NCBI RefSeq assembly: GCF_023168145.1 | Contig: NZ_BQYK01000004.1 | Location: 209,739-246,160, forward strand | Origin: Sporosarcina sp. NCCP-2222 | Lineage (GTDB): Bacteria; Bacillota; Bacilli; Bacillales_A; Planococcaceae | Reading direction: 5' to 3' | DNA: 36,422 nt | Shown: positions 7,331 through 15,372 of the stretch, in pieces | Numbering within the stretch: position 1 is the first letter of the stretch | Layout: every line of letters begins with the position of its first letter | The notes under the pieces: generated by a model | What the model was told of the DNA's origin: nothing | Databases searched by the model: none | What the model saw: the letters and a program-made list of their open reading frames with translations, nothing else | Translations under genes and position numbers: made by a program

Positions 7331-7993
7331 TTATACTTCTGCAATTGCCATTCCAGCACTAGCTGAACCTGTTACTGCAGTAATAAGTGATGTTCCACCT
7401 ATTGAATAGACGAGTAGCAGGCGTTCTCCGGCTACTACTGGAAGATTCGCTCCAGTGCTGCCGCTCAAAACAGTGCCGATTGCGATTAGTCCAGGTACTT
7501 CCGGCGCAAGGCTTACTCTTACACCTGTTGGGCTGAATATATCGCTGCCTTCAGGTGCACGGTATACTTCAGCAATGATTGCGTCTTCTGCACCAAGAGT
7601 AACTGCAGCCAAAATTGTAAATGACGCATACAACGAAGTGATTGTGCCATCTCTCGGCACTACGAATGCCTCGTTATTCAGTGCAGCTACTGCATCCGAT
7701 AAATCAATTGTGCCATTTGCCAGAAGAACACCAGGGAATGCTGTTCCGAAGCCTATTAAAAATGGAACTGCCAGAGTAGTACCTACCGCGGCTGCTAATG
7801 CTACCGGTGTAGCACCGGATGCATACGGTATAATAGTGCCCCTGCCCAAACCGGCTGGCGGTAAACATTCTTCATCCACCGCCCGGATCGGACCCAACAG
7901 CCGGCACCTATTCCGTCCATTGTCCATATTTCCACAGCATCCTACAAAACTATTACCTCCACACCCGCAACTTTCTCTTTGAAACCTGACCAT
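7331..7993 (-). CDS. BclB C-terminal-domain protein lacking a collagen region (exosporium-type)
   Basis: A 220-residue protein. Residues about 52-218 match the C-terminal domain of BclB-type exosporium glycoproteins: GTIIPYASGATPVALA, LIGFG, NGTIDLSD, FVVPRDGTITSLYASF, ERLLLVYS and TGSASAGMAIAE. BclB proteins usually carry a long Gly-X-Y collagen stalk; here it is absent. Instead, a 50-residue N-terminus with seven cysteines (CGCGG, CC, CRLLGP, ECLPP) precedes the domain, and part of it recurs in the 61-residue protein next door. A role as a spore-surface protein anchored by the Cys-rich segment is an inference. The start at 7993 follows AAAGGAGGTG by 5 bp. The gene is flanked by its own leader and terminator. 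Confidence 0.85.
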   Translation of the reverse strand: MVRFQRESCGCGGNSFVGCCGNMDNGRNRCRLLGPIRAVDEECLPPAGLGRGTIIPYASGATPVALAAAVGTTLAVPFLIGFGTAFPGVLLANGTIDLSDAVAALNNEAFVVPRDGTITSLYASFTILAAVTLGAEDAIIAEVYRAPEGSDIFSPTGVRVSLAPEVPGLIAIGTVLSGSTGANLPVVAGERLLLVYSIGGTSLITAVTGSASAGMAIAEV

Positions 7994-8030
7994 AGTAACA
8001 CCTCCTTTCTTCGCTATACTATTCATCCAT
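7994..8030 (-). promoter_or_regulatory. Leader and possible sporulation promoter of the BclB-domain gene
   Basis: Minus strand: AATAGTATA resembles the sigma-K -10 (CATA-N3-TA), with GAC 16 bp upstream as a possible -35, then AAAGGAGGTG and the start. It parallels the leader at 7091-7150, suggesting shared timing of expression. Confidence 0.4.
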
Positions 8031-8078
8031 AAGGTGAAGGTCGGGGCTATGAACTATCAGTTTTTTGTCTATTTCTTC

Positions 8079-8110
8079 AAAAAAATGGCCTTCCGACTTA
8101 TTCGGAAGGC
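8079..8110 (-). terminator. Terminator of the coiled-coil gene at 8119-8799
   Basis: GCCTTCCGA and TCGGAAGGC form a 9-bp stem (8088-8110). On the minus strand it is followed by a run of Ts (8079-8085). It lies just after the stop of the minus-strand gene. Confidence 0.8.
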
Positions 8111-8118
8111 TAAATTCA

Positions 8119-8799
8119 TTAAGTCTTTTTAAACTTTTTCCAAAATGGATATGTCACATTTGCATTACCATCGTAGACAGCTTCCGCTGTTTTGGCTTTT
8201 TCCTGAATAGGATTTACTTTTGCTTTCGACTGTTCCCCGACTGTTTCTGAACCCTCCTCTTGCATAGCAGAGGAGTTTTTCTTTAGTGGGGGCTCGGAGG
8301 CATTTTCCTTACGTTTTGTATCAATCAAGGCAGGAACTTGATATCTCGGGGCATTCTTTTCAGATGGCTTGTTCATATCTACCGTTGTTTGCTCGGCAAT
8401 ACTTCGTAAGCGACTAAAAGCAGGAATATTTTGTTGTCCACCATTAATATTCCTGCTGGATCCATTTCGTAGCTGTGCAGGTGACTGTGTGCGCTCATAA
8501 GCATTAGAATGTCTTACATCCGTTGTATTCTTCTCTTTATTTTGCTGGTGCTCAAATACTATCGCTTTTAGCTTTTCGATTTCCCTAAAAAATTGGCCCA
8601 TTCCTTCTTCTAAAATATCTGTCAACTCTTTCAGTCTCTGTTCTCCTTCAGCCATACGTTGTTCTATAGAATCTACCCTGGCTCTCCATTGAAAATCCTC
8701 CGCTGCGTTTTCCGCCTTAATAGAAGATATAGCCTCTCTATATCTTTCTACTTTCGCTTTCAATCGTTCCATTTCTATTTCATAATCCGATTGTTCCAT
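8119..8799 (-). CDS. Coiled-coil protein of unknown function, probable spore-surface cluster member
   Basis: A 226-residue, highly charged protein. Residues 1-85 are heptad-like coiled coil (EIEMERLKAKVERYREAI, then SIEQRMAEGEQRLKELTDILEEG). Residues about 90-205 are low-complexity and polar, probably disordered, and the C-terminus is basic-aromatic (YPFWKKFKK). No signal peptide or catalytic motif is seen. The start at 8799 follows GAGGTG; a GTG one codon earlier is too close. It is divergent from the gene at 9000. I do not recognise the family; the spore-related role rests only on its position next to the BclB-domain gene and on its similarity in style to the coiled-coil protein at 10632. 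Confidence 0.65.
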   Translation of the reverse strand: MEQSDYEIEMERLKAKVERYREAISSIKAENAAEDFQWRARVDSIEQRMAEGEQRLKELTDILEEGMGQFFREIEKLKAIVFEHQQNKEKNTTDVRHSNAYERTQSPAQLRNGSSRNINGGQQNIPAFSRLRSIAEQTTVDMNKPSEKNAPRYQVPALIDTKRKENASEPPLKKNSSAMQEEGSETVGEQSKAKVNPIQEKAKTAEAVYDGNANVTYPFWKKFKKT

Positions 8800-8949
8800 C
8801 ACTTCACCTCATTTCACCTTAATCATTCATCTATATCCTATTGTGAAAGAGCGGTACAGGTGATTCAGGAAGCTTGCCCATCCGCAAAAAAACTGCTATC
8901 ACTTTAAACCGGAGAGCTACCCTTTGCCCATGCAACCTTAGCAACACTA

Positions 8950-8993
8950 CATATGATACGAATGCAAGGCCAATAAAAAATATGGAGGTGACA
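8950..8993 (+). promoter_or_regulatory. Possible sigma-K/E-type -10 and ribosome binding site before the beta-rich protein
   Basis: CATATGATA (8950-8958) is an exact fit to the CATA-N3-TA -10 of mother-cell sigma factors, and TGGAGGTG lies about 10 bp before the start at 9000. No convincing -35 AC element at the usual distance was found, so confidence is low. Confidence 0.35.
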
Positions 8994-8999
8994 ACGACT

Positions 9000-9635
9000 A
9001 TGCAAAATAATTTTCAGAACCCAGAGCAGGAACTGATTTGCATTAACGTTGATAAAGTTTACGATTGGGTCCTTAAAGAGAATACATTTGATTTCTTTCC
9101 TACAGGTCCAATCACTTTTCCAGGAATCCCAACTACAGGGTTAGGGGGGGCAGTTGTTACATGTGAGGTAACTCCTGCAACGACAAATCCAGTTGTCATT
9201 GTACGCCGGGAAAATCGTCAATTTACGATTGACGGGGACATCGTCTGCTTGCAACAACTTACAATCCGTAAAAACTTCACATTAGTACTTGTTCTGACAT
9301 TGCCAACTGGCACTGTTATTCGCAGTGCAGCAATCCCTGTCTCTCGATCCGAACAAGTAATCATGTGTGCACCTGAAGGCACTGACGTTACGGTGACTTT
9401 CACAGACCTTGACTGCTTCATCAGCTCCCAAGGAACGTTCGTACCTGGAGCTGCAGGCACTTTGGTGTTTACTGGACTTGTCGTTACAGTTTCAACATGC
9501 CAAAGCATTCAAGCAACATTCCCTGTAACTGTCGAATTCTTAGCTGACTTCTGTCAGCCACGAGCAGAGCTAGCGATTGGAGCATGTCCTCTACCAGCTA
9601 TGCCGCCACAATGTCCGGTACTTTATCCAGACTGA
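9000..9635 (+). CDS. Cysteine-containing beta-rich protein, candidate spore-surface structural protein
   Basis: A 211-residue protein opening with PEQELICINVDKVYDWVLKEN, a motif I associate with spore-surface hypothetical proteins of Bacillales, though I cannot confirm a family. The rest is beta-strand-like, rich in Thr/Val/Pro, with nine regularly scattered cysteines (ICIN, VTCEV, IVCLQQ, IMCAPE, DLDCFI, STCQSI, DFCQPR, GACPLP, PQCPV). There are no membrane helices and no signal peptide. Such composition suits a disulfide-linked coat, exosporium or fibre subunit laid down from the mother cell; this is an inference. The start at 9000 follows GGAGGTG; an upstream frame extension has no ribosome binding site. 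It is a single-gene unit ending in a strong terminator. Confidence 0.65.
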   Translation: MQNNFQNPEQELICINVDKVYDWVLKENTFDFFPTGPITFPGIPTTGLGGAVVTCEVTPATTNPVVIVRRENRQFTIDGDIVCLQQLTIRKNFTLVLVLTLPTGTVIRSAAIPVSRSEQVIMCAPEGTDVTVTFTDLDCFISSQGTFVPGAAGTLVFTGLVVTVSTCQSIQATFPVTVEFLADFCQPRAELAIGACPLPAMPPQCPVLYPD

Positions 9636-9684
9636 TGTCTATTTTCACAATAGTACTAAGTGTACAAGTAGGCACATACAATGA

Positions 9685-9717
9685 AGAGAGGGGAAATGCT
9701 CCCCTCTCTTTATTATT
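9685..9717 (+). terminator. Terminator of the gene at 9000-9635
   Basis: AGAGAGGGGA (9685-9694) and TCCCCTCTCT (9700-9709) form a perfect 10-bp stem with a 5-nt loop, followed by TTATTATTT. The next gene starts only 19 bp later, so its promoter must lie in this region or transcription must read through. Confidence 0.85.
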
Positions 9718-9735
9718 TGTAAGGAGGTAAATGGA

Positions 9736-10302
9736 ATGAATTCTTATGATATTGAGGGGAAGTTAAAAGAATTACAACGCGAGACACAATTTTATTTAAA
9801 TGAACTAAAAGAAGCTGTAGCAAAGCAAAGGACCAGAGTAGACTACTTTAGTTTCTTTACATATGCTTTACATGTTTCACATACTACCAAGGAGGAGAGC
9901 TTCTGCCTTGGCTCCTATCATATTCATAACAGTGGTGTCTCGCCGCTTGTCAATCCAATCGTTCAACTTACTCTTTCCGCAGATGCGCCCTTTACGCTGC
10001 ACGGTAAATTTAGTAAACCCAATACGACTCTGCCAACAAGGCTCGCAAATGCTTGGGAACGCTTAGATGATGTTAGTGATCCTTCCATTTTTAGGTTAAA
10101 ACCCATTGGGCAGACTATCATTCAACCAGGGGAAACAGTATCATTTTCTAATTTCCAATTAACTTGGCTTCCTTCAAGCTCTTATGCCGGAAGTGTCACC
10201 GGGATCAGTTTTACCGACCGGCAGCCAAACGGCATTCCAGCATTAAATTCCATTAATATTAATGGCACACTCAGAGTAAAGGAGGAAGAAGAATATGTCT
10301 GA
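9736..10302 (+). CDS. Uncharacterised 188-residue protein, first gene of a three-gene unit
   Basis: Residues 1-40 form an amphipathic helix or short coiled coil (DIEGKLKELQRETQFYLNELKEAV). The remainder looks like a beta-sandwich (FCLGSYHIHNSGVSPLVNPIVQLTLS, then ETVSFSNFQLTWLPSSSYAG), reminiscent of immunoglobulin-like structural domains but unassigned. No signal peptide is present. The start follows AAGGAGG by 8 bp. Its last codons overlap the next gene by 8 bp, pointing to coupled translation. Function unknown; position suggests the spore-surface cluster. Confidence 0.65.
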   Translation: MNSYDIEGKLKELQRETQFYLNELKEAVAKQRTRVDYFSFFTYALHVSHTTKEESFCLGSYHIHNSGVSPLVNPIVQLTLSADAPFTLHGKFSKPNTTLPTRLANAWERLDDVSDPSIFRLKPIGQTIIQPGETVSFSNFQLTWLPSSSYAGSVTGISFTDRQPNGIPALNSININGTLRVKEEEEYV

Positions 10303-10612
10303 ATCCCTTAATAGTTCCGTTCAGGAAGCGTTCCAACAAATCATGTCTGAGCTAACTGGTGAATCTCATGCCAACGCAGTGAAATTGGAAGATTTATCCT
10401 CCAAAAGCTTTGTATTCTTAGATTCAAAAACAATAAATCTTATTTTACTTTACATTTTAATGAATAAGGAACTCCAGCTAACAAGACTGACAAACCGCAC
10501 AATGCCTAGTGTCCTTCAAAAAAACATGGTAGAGGAAATTGATAAAATGATGAAAGAAAACAAACTACTTTTCGAGGAAATTTTAGGTGATTGGAATAAT
10601 AAACAGAATTAA
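10295..10612 (+). CDS. Uncharacterised 105-residue helical protein
   Basis: Mostly alpha-helical and polar, with a hydrophobic segment INLILLYILMNKEL near residues 48-61 that may be a buried helix rather than a membrane span. It overlaps the end of the preceding gene by 8 bp and is preceded by AAAGGAGG inside that gene, so it is a real translated unit. No family recognised. It lies between a beta-rich and a coiled-coil protein and may be an adaptor in the same complex. Confidence 0.6.
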   Translation: MSESLNSSVQEAFQQIMSELTGESHANAVKLEDLSSKSFVFLDSKTINLILLYILMNKELQLTRLTNRTMPSVLQKNMVEEIDKMMKENKLLFEEILGDWNNKQN

Positions 10613-10631
10613 ATGGTAAGGAGGTGGGCAG

Positions 10632-11258
10632 ATGTCTCTACATGAGGTCAAAAGCAACGATCCAGTTCAATTAAAACAGACAATAATTTATTTACGAGCT
10701 GAATTGAATAAGTATAGGATGAAAGAAACGGATTCCGCCTCCACTTCCATACAAGAGTTACAAAAGCATAATAGCCAACTGCAAGAGGACTTTCAAAACC
10801 TTACGCATACAAAACTCAAACTTGAAAAAAGACTGGCCATTTATGAAAAGAGAATCAGAACCCTAGAAAGACGGCTCCGTATACTAGAGGAAGAACGCAG
10901 GCTACTCGTTAAGATCCCTTATGCAAGTGATGGTACAAATACGATTTGGGAACAATGGGAAGAAAGACTAGAAGACTTTCAAACAACTCTAATTAAATTA
11001 AACAGACAGATCATTTTGTTAACCCAAGGTATTACGTTATTATCTTCTCAGGAAAATCAAATCGTTGAACTGAAGTCTACATTGGAGTACAAACAAAAGT
11101 TAATTCAAACACAACAGGAATTAATTGCTGTTCTGGAGAAATATGTAGAACAGTTGACAAGCGAAACGAACGAAATTCCAATTGATTATATTCTACAGCA
11201 AATAGAGATATTAGCAGATGCCTATGAAAAAAGCCGTCAGCAAAACAGCCAAACATGA
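10632..11258 (+). CDS. Coiled-coil protein of unknown function
   Basis: A 208-residue protein dominated by two coiled-coil blocks: residues about 10-95 (LKQTIIYLRAELNKYRM, then KLEKRLAIYEKRIRTLERRL) and about 110-175 (EERLEDFQTTLIKLNRQI, then YKQKLIQTQQELIAVLEKYV). There is no signal peptide or known domain. The start follows AAGGAGGTG. It is the last gene of the three-gene unit 9736-11258 and resembles in style the coiled-coil protein at 8119-8799, though I see no clear sequence match. Confidence 0.65.
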   Translation: MSLHEVKSNDPVQLKQTIIYLRAELNKYRMKETDSASTSIQELQKHNSQLQEDFQNLTHTKLKLEKRLAIYEKRIRTLERRLRILEEERRLLVKIPYASDGTNTIWEQWEERLEDFQTTLIKLNRQIILLTQGITLLSSQENQIVELKSTLEYKQKLIQTQQELIAVLEKYVEQLTSETNEIPIDYILQQIEILADAYEKSRQQNSQT

Positions 11259-11317
11259 CATAAAAATTTATAAAGAGGTATGATATGAAAAGAAAGGAAC
11301 TTCACGGAGGTGCAAAC

Positions 11318-12055
11318 ATGAACATCATACCGATCGGCATATGGGGAGGCTATCCAAAAGCGAATGGCGCCACCTCTTCTTTTTTAATCGAACAGGATGG
11401 GTACAACCTGCTGTTCGACTGCGGTAGCGGCGTACTCGCCTCCCTGCAAAATTACATTCCACTGGAGAAGCTCGATGCTGTCGTCATCAGCCATTATCAC
11501 GCAGATCATATCGCGGATATCGGCAGTCTCCAATACAGCCGGCTCATCAACTATTACACGGGAAATCCGATGCCTCCTTTGCCGATTTACGGACACACTC
11601 AAGACAAAGAGGGGTTTGCGAAGCTGTCGTATAAAGAGCAAACGGTTGGAATCGAGATTTCCGACAGGACAAGTTATACAGTCGGGCCTTTTACATTGTC
11701 CTTCTGCCCGACGGTTCACCCTGTTTATTGCTTGGCTATGAAGGTCACTGCAGCTGGTAAAACAGCCGTATTCACTGGGGATACCGAGTGGACGGAGCCC
11801 CTTGTCGAATTTTCAAAAGGCGCCGATTTATTGATTAGCGAGGCCAATTTATACGAGGAATACCTCGGCAAATCTCCAGGGCATATGGCAGGAAGCGAAG
11901 CGGGCACCCTGGCAAGACTTGCAGAAGCGAAACAGTTGATCCTGACTCACCTGCCGCAATACGGCGAGCTTGAAAACATTGCAGAGGCAGCGCGAGGTCA
12001 ATATGACGGGGAAGTGGAGCTTGCTGTTGTTGGTAAAAAATATACATTAATATAA
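11318..12055 (+). CDS. yhfI: Metallo-beta-lactamase-fold hydrolase, YhfI family
   Basis: A 245-residue cytoplasmic metal-dependent hydrolase. Metal ligands are clear: H59-x-H61-x-D63-H64 in SHYHADH, H133 in TVHPV, D154 in FTGDTEW and H210 in LTHLPQ. The opening MNIIPIGIWGGYPKANGATSSF matches Bacillus YhfI, which belongs to the RNase Z-like MBL branch; the substrate is not established. The start at 11318 follows GGAGGTG; an in-frame ATG at 11285 with a weaker site would add 11 residues before the first strand and is less likely. It follows the coiled-coil gene by 59 bp on the same strand and converges with the glycerate kinase gene across a shared terminator. Confidence 0.88.
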   Translation: MNIIPIGIWGGYPKANGATSSFLIEQDGYNLLFDCGSGVLASLQNYIPLEKLDAVVISHYHADHIADIGSLQYSRLINYYTGNPMPPLPIYGHTQDKEGFAKLSYKEQTVGIEISDRTSYTVGPFTLSFCPTVHPVYCLAMKVTAAGKTAVFTGDTEWTEPLVEFSKGADLLISEANLYEEYLGKSPGHMAGSEAGTLARLAEAKQLILTHLPQYGELENIAEAARGQYDGEVELAVVGKKYTLI

Positions 12056-12060
12056 ACGAA

Positions 12061-12093
12061 AAAGGCGAGGAGGCATAAGCTTCCATTCGCCTT
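12061..12093. terminator. Bidirectional terminator between yhfI and glycerate kinase genes
   Basis: AAGGCGA (12062-12068) and TCGCCTT (12087-12093) pair, with an inner GGAGGC/GCTTCC stem around ATAA. T-rich sequence follows on the plus side and A-rich precedes it, so it can serve both converging genes. It overlaps the kinase stop codon. Confidence 0.65.
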
Positions 12094-13240
12094 ATTTGTC
12101 ATTTTGTGTACGTTTCATGAAACTCTCCACAACCGCCGCTGTTTTATCCCGAAGCAGCCGGAACGATTGGGACATCGCTATTTCGGAGTTGATTCCAGAA
12201 TCCGTCAGGCCATGCACTTCAGTAAAAACAGCTTGCAGCATCTCACGAGAAGCCTCTTCGATAGCCCCTGAAATGAGAAGAACAGGAATCTGATGGCGTT
12301 CCGCCAGGCTCTCTACACCTGATGGCGCTTTCCCGGTTATGGTCTGCCCGTCCGAGCACCCTTCTCCGGTAATCAGTAAATCGGCCCCCGCTGCAATCCT
12401 TTCGAAATCCATCGCTTCCATAACCACTTCAATCCCGGGTTTCATGGTGCCATTAAAAAATGCCAGCAAGGCGCCGCCTGCTCCTCCAGCCGCTCCTGTT
12501 CCTTCCATGTTGTGAAGGGCAATCCCAGTCTCCGCTTCGATACAATCAGCCAGCCGTTTTAAGTTTTGATCTAGCAAGGCAACCTCTGCCTCGGATGCTC
12601 CTTTTTGAGGGCCAAACACAGCGGAAGCCCCAGCCGGCCCGATGAAAGGCGCACGTACATCACATGCAATCGTAAACGAACTTTCCATGATTCTCTGATC
12701 AAATTGGGATAAATCAATCCGATGCAGTTTACGCAAGGCACCGCCCCCCGCCGCAAGCTCCTCCCCTTTGGCATCTAAAAAGCGGCAACCGAGTGCCTGG
12801 AGAATACCCGTGCCGCCGTCATTTGTTGCACTTCCACCCAGGCCAATGACAAATTTCCGGCAGCCGGCATCCAGCGCGTGCCGGATCAATTGGCCGGTAC
12901 CATAGGACGTCGCAATCAGTGGATCCCTTTCCTCTTCCTTTAATAATGTCAGGCCGGACGCTTCCGCTATCTCAATTACACACGTCGACCCGTCGCCCAA
13001 TATGCCGTATCGGGCGGCCACTTCCCGCAGGAGCGGATCTTTCACTTGGACAGAAACCGTGTGACCTCCTGTCGCGTCGACAAGACAATCCATCGTGCCT
13101 TCGCCGCCATCTGCGAGTGGCAACGAGATTACTTTCGCTGAAGGAACAGCTTCGAGTATACCTTCCCCCATGGCAAGGGCAGCCTCGCGGGCTTTCAAAC
13201 TTCCTTTAAAGGAATCGGGTGCTACAATGATTTTCAACAT
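12092..13240 (-). CDS. glxK: Glycerate kinase (GlxK/GarK family)
   Basis: Phosphorylates D-glycerate, usually to 2-phosphoglycerate in this family, feeding glycolysis. The 382-residue length is typical. Signature motifs are IIVAPDSFKGSLKAREAA at the N-terminus, PLADGGEGTMDCLVDATGG, FVIGLGGSATNDGGTG and LLITGEGCSDGQT. The start at 13240 follows GGAGGGTGAC. The gene begins 15 bp after the PepSY gene stop on the same strand, so it may be co-transcribed with the two-component system above it. A metabolic link to that system is not obvious; it may simply ride on the operon or have a weak promoter of its own. Confidence 0.92.
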   Translation of the reverse strand: MLKIIVAPDSFKGSLKAREAALAMGEGILEAVPSAKVISLPLADGGEGTMDCLVDATGGHTVSVQVKDPLLREVAARYGILGDGSTCVIEIAEASGLTLLKEEERDPLIATSYGTGQLIRHALDAGCRKFVIGLGGSATNDGGTGILQALGCRFLDAKGEELAAGGGALRKLHRIDLSQFDQRIMESSFTIACDVRAPFIGPAGASAVFGPQKGASEAEVALLDQNLKRLADCIEAETGIALHNMEGTGAAGGAGGALLAFFNGTMKPGIEVVMEAMDFERIAAGADLLITGEGCSDGQTITGKAPSGVESLAERHQIPVLLISGAIEEASREMLQAVFTEVHGLTDSGINSEIAMSQSFRLLRDKTAAVVESFMKRTQNDK

Positions 13241-13255
13241 GTCACCCTCCATTCC

Positions 13256-14014
13256 TCAATCGTCCCACGTAACTGACATGATTGCTCCGGAAATCGCATG
13301 AATTTGGTACGTCACTTCGTCGAGATCATCGTCTGTATCGAGTTCGATGTTGACTAGGTAATATCCGCCTTCATCTGTTTTCACGAAATCCACGTCATCC
13401 ACTTCATAAGGAGCGGATGTCTTTAATTGGGCAATCGCAATTTGCCGAGCCTGTTTTTCGGTAACTAACACGGATTTTTTCTGTTGCTGTTTCGCAGGCT
13501 TGGAAGATTGTGAAGCCGGCTTCTTGTCTGGTGTCGTTTTGGCAGGGGGTTGCCCAGCTCCGCCTGATGTCGCAGGCTTTGTCGGTTTCGTTCCCACTGA
13601 CGACGGAGACTCTGTTTTGCCATCCGACTGACTTGCAGTTCCGGAAGATGGCTCCTCTACATCCTCCTTGCCCGTATTTTCCTCCTGTGGTTTACCTTTT
13701 TCCTCATCCTTGGCGGGAGGTGCTTTCGCCACTTCCTTCGTTTGGATCAAGGCAAGTACCTGGCCGGTTTCCGCATCGACAGTCGCCTCATATTCTGACC
13801 CGCCCCGCGCCAGTGTGATTTCATACTCATCATCGTTCTCGGAAACATTTACGATATCGGCATTGTACATCTCTTTCAACTGTTCCCGGACTTCCTCTTC
13901 GGACAAGGTTTGCGCTTTCGTGACGACTTGTCTTGAATAAAATTCACTGACGGCCAAAATAAGTATTGTTAAGAGGATCGGAATAAACCAAGGTTTACGA
14001 ATCCATTTCTTCAT
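13256..14014 (-). CDS. Membrane-anchored PepSY-domain protein (two PepSY units)
   Basis: A 252-residue protein with a single N-terminal membrane helix (IPILLTILILAVSEF, residues about 12-26) and the rest probably outside. PepSY-like units lie at about 37-92 (EEEVREQLKEMYNADI...VDAETGQVLAL) and 183-252 (TEKQARQIAIAQL...IHAISGAIMSV). They are joined by a 90-residue linker rich in Pro, Ser, Thr and Lys that could cross the cell wall. Its ATG overlaps the kinase stop (ATGA), so it is coupled to the two-component system. Bacillus subtilis YkoI, a PepSY protein, lies beside the ykoGH two-component genes, which supports the assignment. A role as partner or target of the kinase is inferred. Confidence 0.8.
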   Translation of the reverse strand: MKKWIRKPWFIPILLTILILAVSEFYSRQVVTKAQTLSEEEVREQLKEMYNADIVNVSENDDEYEITLARGGSEYEATVDAETGQVLALIQTKEVAKAPPAKDEEKGKPQEENTGKEDVEEPSSGTASQSDGKTESPSSVGTKPTKPATSGGAGQPPAKTTPDKKPASQSSKPAKQQQKKSVLVTEKQARQIAIAQLKTSAPYEVDDVDFVKTDEGGYYLVNIELDTDDDLDEVTYQIHAISGAIMSVTWDD

Positions 14015-15372
14015 GCTTCATCCTCTCCCTTTCTTGCCGGAAACACAATACGGAAAGTAGTTCCAAGGCCTTCAATGCTCTCCACCTGCAAGTGAACCCC
14101 GAGTGAATCGGCAATTTCCTTTGCAATGGCTAAGCCCAGTCCTGTACCGCCTGTTTTCCGGTTTCGATCCGTTTCCACCCGATAAAAACGATTGAATAAA
14201 TTAGGCAAATGCTCTTTCGGAATGCCTCTTCCGTAATCCGTTACGTAGATCTCCGCACCTTCTGCACCATTTCGCACACCCGTCTTAATTTCACGATCAC
14301 TATATTTCCGAGCATTATCCAGCAAAATGAACAAAAGCTGCCGCAAATGCTTCTCATCCGTTTCGACGATGACGTCCCCGTCCGTCTCTATTTGAATATC
14401 ACGCCGGAACGTTTGCCGCAGCGGCGGAACAACCGCATGAAGAACATTCGGCAAATGGAGAGGCATGATTTCATAAGTGCGCTCTTGATGGCTTTTCGCA
14501 AGTTCGAGCATTTGTGCAATCATTTCTTTCATTCGCACAGACTCGGTTAAAATAGCATTTGTTGCTTCCTCAGCCACGGCCCGATTATCGTACCCTTGGC
14601 GTTTCAAAAGCCGAGCATAGCTTTCGATAACCGTTAGCGGCGTCTTTAATTCATGAGACGCATCCGATACGAACTGTTCCTGATGCATATAGTTCTCTTC
14701 GAGACGCTCCATCATGTCATTGTAGGACCGCTCCATTTCAGCCAGCTCATCTTTGCCTTTGGCGAAGGTGTTGATTTTCTCATACGTCCCTTCCCTCCGG
14801 CTTTCAGACATAGCTGCAAGCAGCTTCTCTATCGGCTGTGTCAAAAGACGGCCGAGTGTCATACTGGATAAGATGATCGGAATCATGGCCAAAATGGTGA
14901 CGCCGAATAGGACGTATTTCAGTATTTTTAAATTGGCCGCCACATCCGTCAAGAGCTGGGTCATTTCGAGAGTCACAACCTCGCCCGATGGCCAGATGAT
15001 CGGAACGGATATTGTTAATGCCTCTACTCCTTCATATTCTCCAATGGCATATTTTTCGTCCGGTTTAGGAGAGGGATGAAATTTTGCCAAGCTCTCTACT
15101 GATTCTGTTGAAACTGTCGATTCTCCTGATGCGTCAATGATCCGGATCGCACCATTTGCGGGCACGTATGCACGAAGCACGATGCGTACTTCCTCTTCTT
15201 GGTCAATTTCACTTAGTGCCGCCATCAATTCCTTGGACCGGCTTAACAATTGCTTGTATTCCGTTGTATTAGACATCTTCCCAAAGAGAAAATAAATCCC
15301 TGTGTTCGCCAATATGAGAATGACGAGCATGAGCAATGTAGAAGATAAATGGATTTTTGTTTTCAGCTTCAT
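14011..15372 (-). CDS. Sensor histidine kinase, YkoH-like
   Basis: A 453-residue membrane kinase: TM1 about 11-31, an extracytoplasmic sensor of about 120 residues, TM2 about 153-173, then HAMP, HisKA and HATPase domains. The phosphorylated histidine is H240 in SDASHELKTPLT. ATP-binding boxes are N353 (LLDNARKYS), DYGRGIP at 379-385 and GGTGLGLAI at 408-416; all key residues are present. It overlaps the response regulator stop and the PepSY start by 4 bp each, a tightly coupled three-gene unit. The signal is unknown; PepSY neighbours suggest sensing outside the membrane. Confidence 0.92.
   Translation of the reverse strand: MKLKTKIHLSSTLLMLVILILANTGIYFLFGKMSNTTEYKQLLSRSKELMAALSEIDQEEEVRIVLRAYVPANGAIRIIDASGESTVSTESVESLAKFHPSPKPDEKYAIGEYEGVEALTISVPIIWPSGEVVTLEMTQLLTDVAANLKILKYVLFGVTILAMIPIILSSMTLGRLLTQPIEKLLAAMSESRREGTYEKINTFAKGKDELAEMERSYNDMMERLEENYMHQEQFVSDASHELKTPLTVIESYARLLKRQGYDNRAVAEEATNAILTESVRMKEMIAQMLELAKSHQERTYEIMPLHLPNVLHAVVPPLRQTFRRDIQIETDGDVIVETDEKHLRQLLFILLDNARKYSDREIKTGVRNGAEGAEIYVTDYGRGIPKEHLPNLFNRFYRVETDRNRKTGGTGLGLAIAKEIADSLGVHLQVESIEGLGTTFRIVFPARKGEDEA

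Noticed and set aside
7455..7982. 175-codon open frame on the plus strand
   Set aside because: Antisense to the BclB-domain gene, whose own frame has clear family motifs and a strong ribosome binding site.
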